DNA from: Artemisia argyi | Taxonomy: Eukaryota; Streptophyta; Magnoliopsida; Asterales; Asteraceae | Direction: 5' to 3' | DNA: 64,000 bases | Assembly (NCBI GenBank): GCA_030686995.1 | Contig: CM060702.1 | Span: 69,283,440 to 69,347,439, forward strand | Part shown: positions 10,752-21,796 of the stretch, one piece after another | Layout of the letters: the number at the start of each line of letters is the position of its first letter | Position numbering within the stretch: the stretch's first letter is position 1 | Translations under genes and position numbers: made by a program | Notes under the pieces: model-generated | What the model saw: only the letters and a program-made list of their open reading frames with translations | Database searches by the model: none | Told to the model about the DNA's origin: nothing

Positions 10752-11973
10752 TCTATACTACTTATAATAGAGGAAGGACTCTCTCCAAAAAAATCCAGAT
10801 GTACAAAAAATGATGCATGGTTTACAATACTTTAAAGCAAGCAATTTTCATAATTACAACAACCAAAGCATTGTGTACAACAAAAACTAGCATGAATTGA
10901 AATTAAGACCACGTTCCTTAGAATTCTACATTAATAACATTAAAAACACGCCTACACCTAATATTACAATCATTTAAACACAATGTACAACCCTCATTCT
11001 ACATTAATAGCATTAAAAACACCCCTACACCCAATATTAGAATCATTTAAACACAATGTACAACCCTCATTTTATATTAATAGCATTAAAAAACCCCTAC
11101 ACCCAATATTACAATTATTTAAACACAATGTACAATCCTCATTCTACATTAATAACATTAAAAACACCTCTACACCCAATATTACAATCATTTAAACACA
11201 ATTTACAATCCTCCATCTTAACCTAGACACGAACTTGTGACCAAGATTTAACTCAATAAAACTCGACTCGATACACAAGGCTGTGAGCTCAAGCTCACGG
11301 CATCCCTTGTTTTCGTGACTCAATAACAACGACAACAACAACAACAAAAAGAACAAAAATGATACCAAACAATTATTTAACTTCATATTTATTAGTTTTA
11401 ATCTTTATTTAATCAAAAACTCTTGAAAATTCATGTACTTATCCCCCATCGTCGCTAGAACGACAAAAAGGGTGGTGGGGTTTCCTACCTTCGACCGTCG
11501 GTATCAACAAAACGTGAGAGAGATGGTTTTGGTGATGAACTCGAGCTGTGGTGGTGTTAATCGTGGTGTTGGGAGGTGTTTCTTGGCATGTGATGTACGT
11601 CAAAATGATGGGGAGGTTGTAAGGAGTGTGGTGGTGGTGGCGGTGAGTTTAAGTGGCTGGCGGTGGTGTTTGTTTGGCCGGAAAAAGACTGGAGAAGAAG
11701 AAGAAATAGGGTGCGGCTGGTTTGAGAGAGAAAGGGTGTCAACCCCTAAGTGAGAGTATAATGAGGTTTATATAGAAAAGTGTTTTGGACCTTGTGTGAA
11801 CCCTATTGCTCTCTTAGGGACTAAGATTGTAAATATATGCTAGGGGTGGGAAGTGTAGTTTACCAAATCTTTTAGTATTTCGTTCTCGAGGCAAATTTAA
11901 GTGTCGGAATGACTTCCCGTGATATTTTTATTAATTCCATCGAAAATTTTTATTTCAGGGTACCCGCTGCTAG
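10752..11973 (+). mobile_element. Possible Helitron (1222 bp)
   Basis: Starts A|TCTATACTACTTATAATA, nearly the same as the Helitron-like 5' end at 54878, and may end GGGTACCCGCTG-CTAG|T at 11970-11973, with a small GC palindrome just before CTAG. These fit Helitron rules (5' TC, 3' CTRR, insertion between A and T). No Rep/helicase gene is present. The interior holds 73-bp tandem repeats and a stretch (about 11433-11753) with an open plus-strand frame of no recognised family, possibly a captured gene piece. The right end is the weak point. Confidence 0.35.
10924..11216. repeat. 73-bp tandem repeats, 4 copies
   Basis: Units start at 10924, 10997, 11070 and 11142, each with CATTAAAAA, CCTACACC, AATATTA and ATTTAAACACAAT. 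Copies differ by a few bases. Confidence 0.85.
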
Positions 11974-12351
11974 TTGAGATAAAAGATTTTTGCCATTGAA
12001 GTAATAATTTGGAAAGTAACTTAAAACTTAACTAAAGTTTAAATTAAGGATGCTAATAACCAAACACTTGTAAAATGCAAATGAAAGGTAGTACTGCTTT
12101 GTGTTTTTAGAGCGACAATCAGACAAGTTACTTTTTAAACAGATGTGAACTCCAAAGGAAAAGCAAAACAAAACAAAACATTCGATGAACTAACCCATCT
12201 CATTATTCCATCTCACCACACAAAGCCAAAAAGTCAAAGTCTCATACTTCTCAAGGCCGACTTTAGGACCATACAGCCCACAAGTGTTAATTCTTTTAAG
12301 TATCCCAGTTTACTATTGCGGCTGTTTTTCTCTCACATCCGACCTTGTTTC
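11974..12351. other. MYB upstream region
   Basis: No gene seen. Contains AT-rich sequence and AAAGTCAAAGTC near 12230; it leads into the TATA box of the MYB gene. Confidence 0.4.
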
Positions 12352-12360
12352 TATATATAA
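12352..12360 (+). promoter_or_regulatory. TATA box of the MYB gene
   Basis: TATATATAA, 128 bases before the start codon, with a CT/CA-rich leader (CTCTCTAAAACTC, CACACACACAAG) between, a usual layout for a plant promoter and 5' UTR. Confidence 0.6.
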
Positions 12361-12487
12361 CTCTCACCCTAGCTAAATTTTAAAAACCAACACCTTCCAA
12401 AATAAAACTTCTCTCTAAAACTCTTTCACACACACACAAGCAAGCAACACAAATTTAAAAAGTCAAGTTATCTATCAAGAAAAGTGC

Positions 12488-14285
12488 ATGGAACATAAGA
12501 TGACCATTAGATGTATTGACATGAGTAGTGGTGGTGAAGAAGATGATCAAATGAATATGATGATAGATGATCTTCGAAGAGGTCCATGGACTGTTGAAGA
12601 AGATTTCGCTCTTATGAACTACATCGATCATCATGGCGAAGGCCGATGGAACTCTCTAGCTCGTTGTGCCGGTATGTATTGTACCTTGTGCTTCACGTCT
12701 TTGAGTGTTTATATCCATTATCATAATACCATAGTCTATATACTTTGCATATGCAAGTGCATATGGAGATTCATCTTGCAGTTGCGTACAATATGATCAA
12801 CTTCTTATTGCTACGTAGTGTTTTGTTCCCGTACGTAACATAAAGATAGTATTGACCAAGACCAAAATTGAGAAATCATTCCCTCTCTTTTGATTAAAAA
12901 GATAGATATAAATTAAACGTTTTATACTAGCTTGCAGTCACATGAAACTACCACACTATGGCTTCCAGATTCTAACTTAAAAATGGATCAATGTTTGGCC
13001 GGGGAATAGTATTAGATTTGAATAGTCAGGTTATTATATTGGGATGTTTCTTTATATAATAACAATAAGGAACTCCATTGGTAGCTAGTTTTCTATTCTA
13101 AAAATTAAATAGTAAAACATTCTAACTTTTATTTAATCACTTTTCTTGTCTCTATAGGAACAGCTATCCTATACTAGTAATATTCTTGTGCATTCATCTT
13201 CCTTAAAAAAGAATAATAATTGTTTTCATAAAGTTTATGTCTTGGAAACCATTTTTTGCAAAAGATCCCTTTCTGGATAATTAGTATGGACATTTATAAC
13301 ATTAGCAACACTTTCCTTTAATTTCAAAAATATATTTTCATTATACGTACAAGTGTTTCTAAATTTAGTGTATTTGTTTTTTTCCAAATGAGTGAAGGGC
13401 TCAAGAGAACCGGAAAGAGCTGCAGATTGCGGTGGCTAAATTATCTTCGCCCTGATGTTCGTCGTGGAAATATTACTCTTGAAGAACAACTCTTGATTCT
13501 TGAACTTCACTCTCGTTGGGGAAATCGGTATGTATAAATCCTTTGAATTGTTATAAGAAAACTTTAAGCTCATTAGACTTCGGTTTAAGTTGTCTTTTAT
13601 GTAGTATATGTTACTAACTAATTAAGATATACTAATATGCAGTTGGTCAAAAATAGCACAACACTTGCCAGGAAGAACTGATAACGAGATAAAAAATTAT
13701 TGGAGAACACGAGTTCAAAAGCATGCTAAACAACTCAAATGCGACGTTAATAGCAAGCAATTTAAAGACACAATGCGTTATCTTTGGATGCCACGACTTG
13801 CTGAGCGTATTCAAGCAGCTTCCGCCACCACCACCACAACCATAAATTCGATTTCCATAGCATCCACAGACATCAACACCACCACTACAACGTACCCATT
13901 TGATCAAAATAATATAGAAAATGTTGGTACAACCCAATCGGTTATTCCCAACACTTATTCCAGTGATCATGCGATTAACCATATTTACACGCGGGATACT
14001 TCAAGCAACACCGCGGTTTCACCAGTGTATGACTTGACTGATTGCTACTATCCTATCAATGAGAACCAAAACCAAAATTTCTTGGTACAAATTAACAACA
14101 CAGTTGGTGACGAGTTCGATTGTCCAATAATCAGCCCCTCGGTTTACTTCAACCGAGAGATGGATTTTGAAGGACAGATGGGGGAAAACAACCACTGGTC
14201 GGGCGAAAATAATGGAGATTTTTCGGACAGTTTGTGGAATGTTGAGGACATATTATATCTTGAACAACATTTTAACAGCATGTAA
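12488..14285 (+). CDS. R2R3-MYB transcription factor, subgroup 20 (MYB108/MYB78/MYB62-like)
   Basis: Three exons: 12488-12671, 13398-13527, 13643-14285, all GT-AG, giving 318 aa. R2 runs from about residue 32 with Trp34, Trp54, Trp74; R3 has Ile87 in place of the first Trp, then Trp106 and Trp125. The intron positions are those usual for R2R3-MYBs. After R3 comes [16 protein letters not shown] and [11 protein letters not shown] (from residue 153), the subgroup-20 signature. The bHLH-contact signature of R3 is not apparent. The C-terminus is Thr/Asn-rich with an acidic end ([16 protein letters not shown]), a likely activation region. Subgroup 20 members act in the nucleus in stress, senescence, stamen and phosphate/gibberellin responses; which role applies here cannot be read. 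Intron 1 is 726 bp. The frame is intact. It is the only clear host gene, flanked by transposons on both sides. Confidence 0.93.
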
Positions 14286-14522
14286 CTTAACAATATAGCC
14301 CAAAAAATAACTGATTGAGGTTTGGAATACATTACTTGCGTAGGAAGTTTACTATACATTTGTTAATCAATAACAAGATTGAGTTACGTTTTTTCTTCCT
14401 CTTGTTTATCCGTGTGGTTAGTGTTGGCTTATGGCTTAATACGGCTCATAATCTCATCAACTTCAACATATAAAGCCTACTCAGGTTCATTCTAAAACCA
14501 ATTACTAGTATGTTATGAAATT
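14286..14522. other. MYB 3' flank
   Basis: Likely 3' UTR and flank. No clear canonical polyadenylation signal and no other feature. Confidence 0.4.
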
Positions 14523-14539
14523 ATCATAACTGCAAACCG

Positions 14540-15128
14540 TTTTTTTTTTTTTTTTTTTTTTTTCTCGAATGGCAATTAATTTATAGAATGCAACTAGCAA
14601 GGCTAGAAAAAGATTACAATATGTTCATACAAGAAGTAACTGGATCGTAAATCCAGTCAATCCAATTCGGATGAGAATTCCTACTTCTATTTGAGATCCA
14701 AGAGTGGGATAAAACTTTTACTAGCTTGCTCGCCGAGGGTGTCCTTCCTAGGGGGCTTTGGATCGAAGCAAACACGGTTTCGATATCTCCAAAGAACCCC
14801 AGTAGCTGTTCGAATAACATTATCAAAACATAGCTTAGTGGCTTTGTTGAGATTCAAAGAGTCAGCCCAAGATAGTAAGTTGGGAAGATCGTTTGGATAT
14901 GACGTCAAACCCCACCAACCCGAGATGAACTTCCAAAGGTCACAAGAAACCGGGCAGTCAACGAAGAGGTGTTGAGAAGTTTCAATGTCACCGTCACACA
15001 AGCGGCATCTCACTGAGTTTAGATCGATCCCACGCAAATCAATGTTGTAGCGAGTAGGAAGTCGGTCCATCCTAAGTCTCCAAGAGAGGATGTTAACCTT
15101 AATAGGGAGTCTTATTCCAACTTACCTT
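14540..15128 (-). mobile_element. LINE 3' fragment 2, 5'-truncated
   Basis: Minus-strand frame 15070-14687 has MDRLPTRYNIDLRGIDL, then CRLCDGDIETSQHLFVDCPV (a C-x2-C...H...C zinc-binding finger of LINE reverse transcriptases) and CDLWKFISGWWG. The 3' end runs into poly(A), seen as a T tract from 14540. A 17-bp target duplication differing at one base (ATCATAACTGCAAACCG at 14523-14539, ATCAAAACTGCAAACCG at 15129-15145) brackets it, so both ends are fixed. Only the last ~590 bp were copied, as is common in target-primed insertion. Confidence 0.9.
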
Positions 15129-15208
15129 ATCAAAACTGCAAACCGTAAGTTGATGTTTTCTCTTATGTTATGCTAATTTCGCATGCTTTGGTATGATTTA
15201 TATCATAT

Positions 15209-15557
15209 CACTACAATAAAATAGACATATAGTGACAGAGGTTAGTGACACAAAAAAGTGTCACAAAATCTAAACTTTAATTGACACTTTCAAAAGTGTC
15301 GGTAAGAGTTTAAACTTTTGAGATTTAATGACACTTTTTGTATACAAAATGTGTCTTACAAGACAAAAAATGAATCCTCACACGTTTTTTGTGTCCTCGC
15401 AAATAACATTTTACCTACTAAACTTCTACCTACACTTTTTAAGTGTAGGAGTAGCATAAAAAAATTTAGCGACACTTTTTTATATTATTGACATTTCACT
15501 TTTTTAACTTTTGGTGACACTTTTTTAAGAGTCGCCAAAAAGACAATTTTTGTAGTG
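15209..15557. mobile_element. MITE with CACTACAA termini (349 bp)
   Basis: Begins CACTACAATAAAAT and ends ATTTTTGTAGTG, flanked by ATAT on each side. The inside has several GTGTC/GACAC blocks in both orientations (e.g. TGACACTTTT, AAAAGTGTC), so the whole can fold back. The termini resemble CACTA-type elements, but that family usually makes 3-bp duplications, so superfamily is uncertain. Confidence 0.7.
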
Positions 15558-18537
15558 ATATGTGAAACAACATATCATACAATTAAAAAAACAATCAAGG
15601 CAATTTGTATATTACAAAGGCTTCGATCTATTTTATGGAGATTTATAGTGTGTTTAATAAATACATACGCAATTGTTATGTTCAGAAATCAAATATTGAG
15701 AATGTGTTATTGCATGTCATGGTTATGTTAATTCTATTCTTCAATTATGTTACTATGTGTATATTGTCGGTGAGTATTGAATCACAAGATCAAGAGATAT
15801 GATCGAACCCATATATTTTTCATTACTTTTAATAACATTTGTTATATATACAATCAATATTATATTAATTATATTGTTTGCATAACATATCCGCATAACT
15901 GGATTGTTTCACTACTATGATATTTTTGCATTGAGAGATTGAATAATTGTTTCCACTAACTTTATTGAATATATAGTTTAGTAAGCTGAATACATTTCAT
16001 CAAGCCATGGAATTTTGAAACCTAGTTTTGTAGGCCATCAACAAAAAGCTAGCAATACAACTGTATGTATTAAGTAAAAGTAACCTGTGTCCTTTCTTCT
16101 AGATTTCATTAAGTTGCTTGGGCTACAAAATGGATAATATGTACGTAAGGCTACCCACAGTAAGGGGATTCAATCCTCTTACTTTTCCCTGCCACGTCAG
16201 CTTTCTCTCTCCAGCGACCTGCAGGCGATTCAGTGCCCCAGTAAGGGCGACCAAGTTCAGTTTATTATTATTATTATTATTATTTTTTACAAATAATATC
16301 TAAAAAATAAAAAAATAAAAAAAAAAAAAAATAAAAAAAATAAAAAAAAAAAAAAAAACACATGAACAGCCAAAAAATACCAACTAACAAAAAAAAAAAA
16401 AAAAAAAATCGGAAGATATCGCCCGCCCTTTTAATGAGGTTTGTGAATTGGAGTGTGTTTTATGTTGTGTATTTATAATAAGGTATTTAAAAGAATTTTA
16501 TTTATTTATTTATTTTTGCCTAACTGCTAAATTAATCAAAAGGGACACAAATAAAAGTTTTGAAAATGTCAATCCACCAGGCGATTCATTTGAGGTTTTG
16601 TCTTGCCTCGATCGAGTAGCCACAAAAGCAACGACCGATTGGGATCGATCGACTAAGTCGATCCACAACCATTACTGTCGCTAGCCTAAGACACACATAA
16701 GATTTACGTTATTTAATTAATCAATAAGCTATAATTTAAGGCTTCATATGTAAGAGAGTTTAATAAGCTACACCACAATATTATATACATGCAAATTTTA
16801 CTTGTTACGTCTCACGGATATAAAACAATAATTTATTTACATGTACAAATTCGAAAATATATACAAGATTTATACACGTAATTGTTGAAAGTGGACGGAC
16901 AACAAGGCATGCTCTTAAAATATGTAAAAATAATAATAATAAATAAAAAAAAAAAAAACAAAACAAAAAACAAAAACAAAACGTGTCACCAATAATTTCA
17001 GTCGCATGACGTACAGTAAAAGTGGATAATCATTCCTAAAACAACATATAGTGAAATAAACGAATAAATGTAAGGTGTATTAATTCATTTTTAAGCTACG
17101 ATAGTTATAATAATTAACTGAATCAGAACTTAAACACAATCAATTCACAACCAAATTTATTTCACGTTAGTTAGATAGTGGCATAGTGCATAAACTAAAA
17201 TCACGTATGTGAACATGTCAATAATTATTAACTACAGTAGTAAAATATGTATATGCTATATATGGAACGGAGTGTTGAGGATTATGGTAGCTGTTTGTTA
17301 CTTTCATTTCTCTCAGGGTCGTGGGTTTATCATATCGAGCCATCATCTCATTTAGGTGCCGTTTAGTATGTGTTGAAGCAATTTTTCATAACCACTTCTT
17401 GAGTCTTTCGACCTTGAAAATTAGTGCTAATTTCTCGTCCTTTGGGCTGCAATAAGAAAGAATACCGTTAGCTCGTTCCGGAGTTTTAATTCGAGACCAA
17501 CCTCCAGCATGAGAATACGTATGGACTTTGTATGATAAATATGCGATAATATTGGGGAAGGTAGAGATAGTCTGTATTTGAGTATCCTAGTGTGTGTGTG
17601 TGTTTTCATCTGAGTATCCGGGCTTTGTGGAGATAATCTTGTCGTTTAGGAGCAGTGGATAAATCTCTGATAGAGTCAGGCGCTGCATTCGGAGATCATC
17701 TTGTCTTGGCATTTCAGGTGGTCGTTGTGACCACTCTGCTTTGCCCGTACTTGACCAGTTGACCATACTGTAGCTACCTGCCAATATAGCTTACACTCCG
17801 AAGCAAACCTAGCTCGCATGCCACTAACTCCAGTCATGGGATAACTTTCGTTGATTCAGCTACTCCGGAGTACCGTTGTAACATGTGTTGTGTTCTTCCT
17901 TAAGCATGATTATCTCCTCCTAATTACCCATAGGAGACTATACCTCTTCGTATGATGTTTAGAATAACTTTTGGTATGGATTTTACGATAGGGATAGAAT
18001 AGGAATGAATATAAGTGTAAGAATAAGTTTTGAAATCATTGTTTGGTTGATAAGTAGGTTCGGATTTCTTAAAGGGTTTTGCTAAACAATATCCATTGGG
18101 CAATGCTTAATACATGTTAAATGATGTCTTCTTTTCATATTTAAAGTAATTATGAATTTAATGTATAATAAATGAAAATCAAAATTAACTTAAATATATA
18201 TAATTTTTAATTTAACAAATTTCAAGTTTCTTTTTATATTCATATTAATTGTTGTCTCATGCATTGGCTCGTAGGCATTGTTTATCAAATTTTTTTCTTA
18301 AATATAATGAAAGGAGAAAAGTGTGAGCCCAGGAATAAATGTGTATTCCTTACCCTTTAGGTAGGTTTGGACGATAGCCAATATTAAAGTCATTTTTGTT
18401 CTGAAAACCAAAATCTGCTAAACAAGAACATTATTGACAATGAAATAATTCCTTGATTCTCATTCATCTACACCAAGCATTATTACAAATTAAACATAAC
18501 AAACTATATATACATCAATAGTAAAGGATATGATACC
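15558..18537. other. Intergenic, no gene supported
   Basis: About 3 kb. Low-complexity TTA and A-rich tracts at 16262-16410 and 16925-16980. A minus-strand open frame at 17587-17784 with a TG/CA run is not recognised. No splice-consistent gene was found. Confidence 0.5.
16262..16410. repeat. Low-complexity TTA / poly(A) tract
   Basis: (TTA)n followed by long A runs with scattered T. Confidence 0.8.
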
Positions 18538-18546
18538 GATAAACGA
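18538..18546 (+). repeat. Target-site duplication of MULE-1 (left)
   Basis: GATAAACGA, identical to 25747-25755. Confidence 0.95.
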
Positions 18547-18690
18547 GCGAAAATTACTGACATACCCCTGCATGGAGGGGTATGTCACAAAATACCCCAA
18601 ATCTCAGCCGTTTTCAAAAATACCCCATGATTCCCCTTAAATCCATACGCGACACTAGGGGAGGACACATGTCAAGATTGTAGCTCGGGC

Positions 18691-18776
<86 letters not shown>

Positions 18777-18850
18777 TGTCGCGTATGGATGTACGCGACA
18801 CACACTAATCCATACGCGACATGCATTAATTTGCATGGGGAATGGGGAAA
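18547..18850 (+). repeat. MULE-1 left terminal inverted repeat
   Basis: Matches the complement of 25428-25746 with few changes, apart from the length of the enclosed (TA)n. Just inside the end is the palindrome TGACATACCCCT-GCATGG-AGGGGTATGTCA (18558-18587). ATCCATACGCGACA-type motifs appear several times in both orientations. Confidence 0.9.
18695..18774. repeat. (AT)n microsatellite in left TIR
   Basis: Uninterrupted AT repeat; the right TIR has one at the equivalent place. Confidence 0.95.
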
Positions 18851-19041
18851 GTATGTTACGGTTCAGTTTTTAGGGAATGGGAAATATATATAGCATGTCT
18901 TATTATTAGGGTTTAGGTTTAGGGTTCAGTTTTTAGGGTTTAGTAGGTAGGGTTCACTTTTTTGGGTCTATAAATAGGTATTGTTGTATGGTGAATACAC
19001 ACACAATTTACATATTAACTGAGTTTTCTTATTCAAACACA

Positions 19042-19776
19042 ATGTCAAACCATGCATCACCTGAAAATGATTCGTTTCACACACCACCTGGCACTCCACC
19101 ACCGTATCTGTTTCCGTTTTACCACGTGAATGACAACCCACCACACCAGCTACCACCTGCGTTTACACCACAAGAACTGTGGCAGTACTTCCAAGTGCAT
19201 GACAACCCACCACCTCCCACTCCACCCCAAGATTTGTTTCCGAGCTTCCAAGTGCATGACAACCCACCACCCGCCATTCCACCAGAAGTAATGTTTCCAG
19301 AGATAAACCAACCCATGATTCGTCAATTGACTGAGGACGAACAGTATGAGCTGGATATGGAAGTGCTACGGGAGCATGAAGCTGAGCAAGCCCGTCAGAA
19401 TACGGAGCGTGAGGCGTACCTCAAAGGAAAACGGGATCGGAGGAATAGAATAGCAGAAAGGCGTTGGGCTCGGGGTCTTCCACCTGTGCCATCGAGTGAG
19501 GACGACTCAAGTGCCTCCTACTCGAGTCACGAGGGATATGTGTCGGATGATTCATTTAATTTAATCATAGTTTTATGTTTATTTATCGTATCGTTTTTAA
19601 GTTGTTTGTATTTCTGTTTCTTAGTTATCGTATCGTCTGTTATTGTTGTAGTTGTTGTTTCAAGTAATATAAATGGTATGGTTAATATACTTGCATTGAC
19701 TACAATTTCACATTACATAAAAAAGGAACTGGTAGAATTAAAGAATGTACTATTACAATCAAGGAGTAAAAAGTAG
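19042..19776 (+). CDS. Proline-rich MULE accessory protein, unknown function
   Basis: 244 aa from the ATG at 19042, chosen over an ATG 18 codons upstream because MSNHASPENDS starts the Pro-rich part. Three imperfect repeats of about 20 residues occur near the N-terminus (YHVNDNPPHQLPP, FQVHDNPPPPTPP, FQVHDNPPPAIPP), then a highly charged helical part (LTEDEQYELDMEVLREHEAEQAR... KGKRDRRNRIAERRWARGLPP), a Ser/Asp-rich patch and a very hydrophobic stretch (LIIVLCLFIVSFLSCLYF onward) that could be a membrane segment or translated 3' UTR. No family recognised. It is the first gene inside the left TIR, with its leader in the TIR-proximal region. Confidence 0.5.
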   Translation: MSNHASPENDSFHTPPGTPPPYLFPFYHVNDNPPHQLPPAFTPQELWQYFQVHDNPPPPTPPQDLFPSFQVHDNPPPAIPPEVMFPEINQPMIRQLTEDEQYELDMEVLREHEAEQARQNTEREAYLKGKRDRRNRIAERRWARGLPPVPSSEDDSSASYSSHEGYVSDDSFNLIIVLCLFIVSFLSCLYFCFLVIVSSVIVVVVVSSNINGMVNILALTTISHYIKKELVELKNVLLQSRSKK

Positions 19777-19851
19777 CTACCATACGATACATTAAATAAA
19801 AACCAGGTTACAACATACTAAAATATTACAAACACCATAATCATTAAACTT

Positions 19852-20166
19852 TCACCCCAACCGGCTAGAACCAGAGCTCTCTTCCCTGCTTGCATCTCTT
19901 TTCGTCTCATCCTTTGTTTCTTTCAATAGTTCATAGTAAATATTAAGAGCCCTAATCCTACTTACGAAATTCAACATTTCATGCCGCTCTATAGGCTTTG
20001 AGACTTGTTCCTCCACCAAGCTATCCAAAAACCTTTTTCGCTGCTCCTTCGACATGTTTTGCTGATGCGTCTCTACAATGTTATTTTGCTGCTCCACCAA
20101 GTTTTGCTGATGCACCACGTGATTTTTATCATCCCCCTTGTTACCTGGTGAATTGTTGTGTGACAT
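19852..20166 (-). CDS. Small Gln-rich helical MULE protein, unknown function
   Basis: 104 aa, MSHNNSPGNKGDD at the start, then NLVEQQNNIVETHQQNMS, a short internal repeat, followed by a charged helical segment (KEQRKRFLDSLVEEQ, FVSRIRALNIYYELLKE). It looks like a short coiled-coil protein. It converges with the Pro-rich gene and is divergent from the PB1 gene at 20740, sharing with it the intergenic array of 62-bp repeats. MULE-2 carries a similar-sized helical protein (32541-32861), but I see no clear sequence match between them. Confidence 0.5.
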   Translation of the reverse strand: MSHNNSPGNKGDDKNHVVHQQNLVEQQNNIVETHQQNMSKEQRKRFLDSLVEEQVSKPIERHEMLNFVSRIRALNIYYELLKETKDETKRDASREESSGSSRLG

Positions 20167-20296
20167 TGTTTCGTTTTAATTTTTAGAGAAACCTGTTTGG
20201 TTTATGTGTGGAATGTTTGTGTTTAATTTATAGTGGTATCACTACAAAATACCTGAAAAAGACTATAGAAGCAAATGCAAAAGCTTACTCATATTT

Positions 20297-20650
20297 CGTA
20301 CACGACATTGTCAGTGACTTGTCATTTCAAAGTGTCATATTTCGTGTAAACTTTTAAGCGTACACGACATTGTCAGTGACTTGTCATTTCAAAGTGTCAT
20401 ATTTCGCGTAAACTTTTAAGCGTACACGACATTGTCAGTGACTTGTCATTTCAAAGTGTCATATTTCGTGTAAACTTTTAAGCGTACACGACATTGTCAG
20501 TGACTTGTCATTTCGAAGTGTCATATTTCGTGTAAACTTTTAAGCGTACACGACATTGTCAGTGACTTGTCATTTCAAAGTGTCATATTTCGTGTAAACT
20601 TTTAAGCGTACATGACATTGTCAGTGACTTGTCATTTCAAAGTGTCATAA
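20297..20650. repeat. 62-bp tandem repeats, 6 copies, in a divergent promoter
   Basis: Units start at 20297, 20359, 20421, 20483, 20545 and 20607; the last is shorter. Each holds TGTCATATTTCGTGTA (complement TACACGAAATATGACA; the sixth unit stops before it and the first is preceded by a partial copy) and GACATTGTCAGTGACTTGTC. The array lies between the minus-strand gene at 19852-20166 and the plus-strand PB1 gene at 20740. Confidence 0.9.
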
Positions 20651-20739
20651 CCTTTAAAAAAGTGTCTGACCTCAATTGCTTTATAATGTAGCTATGATTT
20701 GGTAGATACACATAATTGTTACTTCTCTTTACAGTATCC

Positions 20740-21021
20740 ATGGATTCTAACATTATGAAGTTTAAATGTGTGTTACATTATGATGATCAGCATCGAGGTG
20801 TCATTATGTATAATGATTTGACGTACTCAGGGTTAGTTGGGTTGGTGTTGAAGAAATTCAATTTGGATCCAAATATTCCGATTAATTTGTCCTGTAAGTT
20901 GGCTTCGTTTAATTATCGTATTGACATTACTCAGGATGATGAGGTAATGTTTTTTGTTGAATGTGCTTGTTCTGCTACTGCTGGGGTGGCACAATTGTAT
21001 GTTGTTCAACCCAACAAATAA
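20740..21021 (+). CDS. Stand-alone PB1-like domain protein
   Basis: 93 aa from ATG 20740 (MDSNIMKFKCVLHYDD). The whole protein is one domain: FKCVLHYDDQHRGVIMYND, TYSGLVGLVLKKFNLD, then ITQDDEVMFFVECA. The same pattern forms the N-terminus of the MULE-2 transposase (33709 on) and of the PB1-OB-fold protein (31409 on). PB1-like folds pair with one another. Inference: this protein could bind or titrate transposase through the shared domain. An AG six bases before the ATG leaves room for an upstream 5' UTR intron. Frame intact. Confidence 0.7.
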   Translation: MDSNIMKFKCVLHYDDQHRGVIMYNDLTYSGLVGLVLKKFNLDPNIPINLSCKLASFNYRIDITQDDEVMFFVECACSATAGVAQLYVVQPNK

Positions 21022-21204
21022 GACGATTGAGCTTATCTAGTTTTATGTTAAGTGGTTTGTATTTTGTTATTGAACGTTTGTACTCTTAGTTGAATAAATT
21101 TTTTAATTTGGATACTTATGGCAATGTTTATTGAATCACTGATAAAACATATCATATATAGATGACATTCTTAAGGCATACAACACACTTATTGATTGAT
21201 ATTC

Positions 21205-21750
21205 TTAATAATTGAAACGATTCTTCCATAGGGCTTTATGACGTTCATCTGCTTTAGCTTCCTCATTCTCAAAGTGTTCTTGTTCCACCCATTCAACCAT
21301 TTGATCTAAAGTGTAATCCGATTGTTGTACGATTTTTCTTCCGTCTTCGTTTTCATTTGGGTAGTCTGTTATCACATGATCCATCATTTTTGCTAAAGTA
21401 GCATTTGGGCATACATACTTTTCAATAATAAAATTGACACCGCAATGGTCAACGTAAACTTGCAACTGGCCGCCTTGTGATGCTGAAATACCAAACATCA
21501 CATGCATATCATAGTTGTTTCTTAGCTTGACGGTGATTGAATACCCAGTGTGCGGAACTTCATAATAAAGAGCATGAATCTTCGTATCGAGAATGTTAGA
21601 CAAGTATTGTTTCAGCTCATCGAGCTTCATTCTTGGAATGTTGATGTTCATCTTCCAACCATTTACATACTCTATATTTCCTTCATTGCAAACCAGATGA
21701 CCATTATTGTGAACAATAAAATTGAAAATGGTTTGTGAATACGGCGACGT

Positions 21751-21753
<3 letters not shown>
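21205..21753 (-). CDS. PB1-like domain segment B (second half of a two-domain gene?)
   Basis: From the edge of the T tract the minus strand reads PTSPYSQTIFNFIVHNNGHLV, MNINIPRMKLDELKQYL, ALYYEVPHTGYSITVKL, and a helical acidic end (DQMVEWVEQEHFENEEAKADERH). This matches the pattern of segment A (21797-22275) and of plant transposon PB1-like domains. There is no Met close to the domain start, and the only upstream extension is through poly-Lys coded by the homopolymer, so I read it as the continuation of segment A. Confidence 0.5.

Positions 21754-21796
<43 letters not shown>
21754..21796. repeat. T(43) homopolymer between the two PB1-like segments
   Basis: 43 consecutive T on the plus strand (poly-Lys if translated on the minus strand). 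Length is likely to vary and is prone to sequencing error. Confidence 0.85.

Noticed and set aside
11433..11753. 106-codon plus-strand frame and its antisense partner
   Set aside because: No domain, no gene structure; kept only as a possible captured fragment in the Helitron candidate.
16150..16440. CTACCCACAGTAAGG at left and A-rich DNA, suggestive of a Harbinger-like MITE
   Set aside because: No matching inverted end or target duplication could be found on the right.
17427..17784. Two minus-strand frames with Thr-His repeats
   Set aside because: They overlap a (TG)n run and show no recognisable protein or splice structure.
20297..20650. Regularly spaced repeats resembling a CRISPR array
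   Set aside because: The 62-bp units are contiguous tandem repeats without unique spacers, inside a plant transposon.
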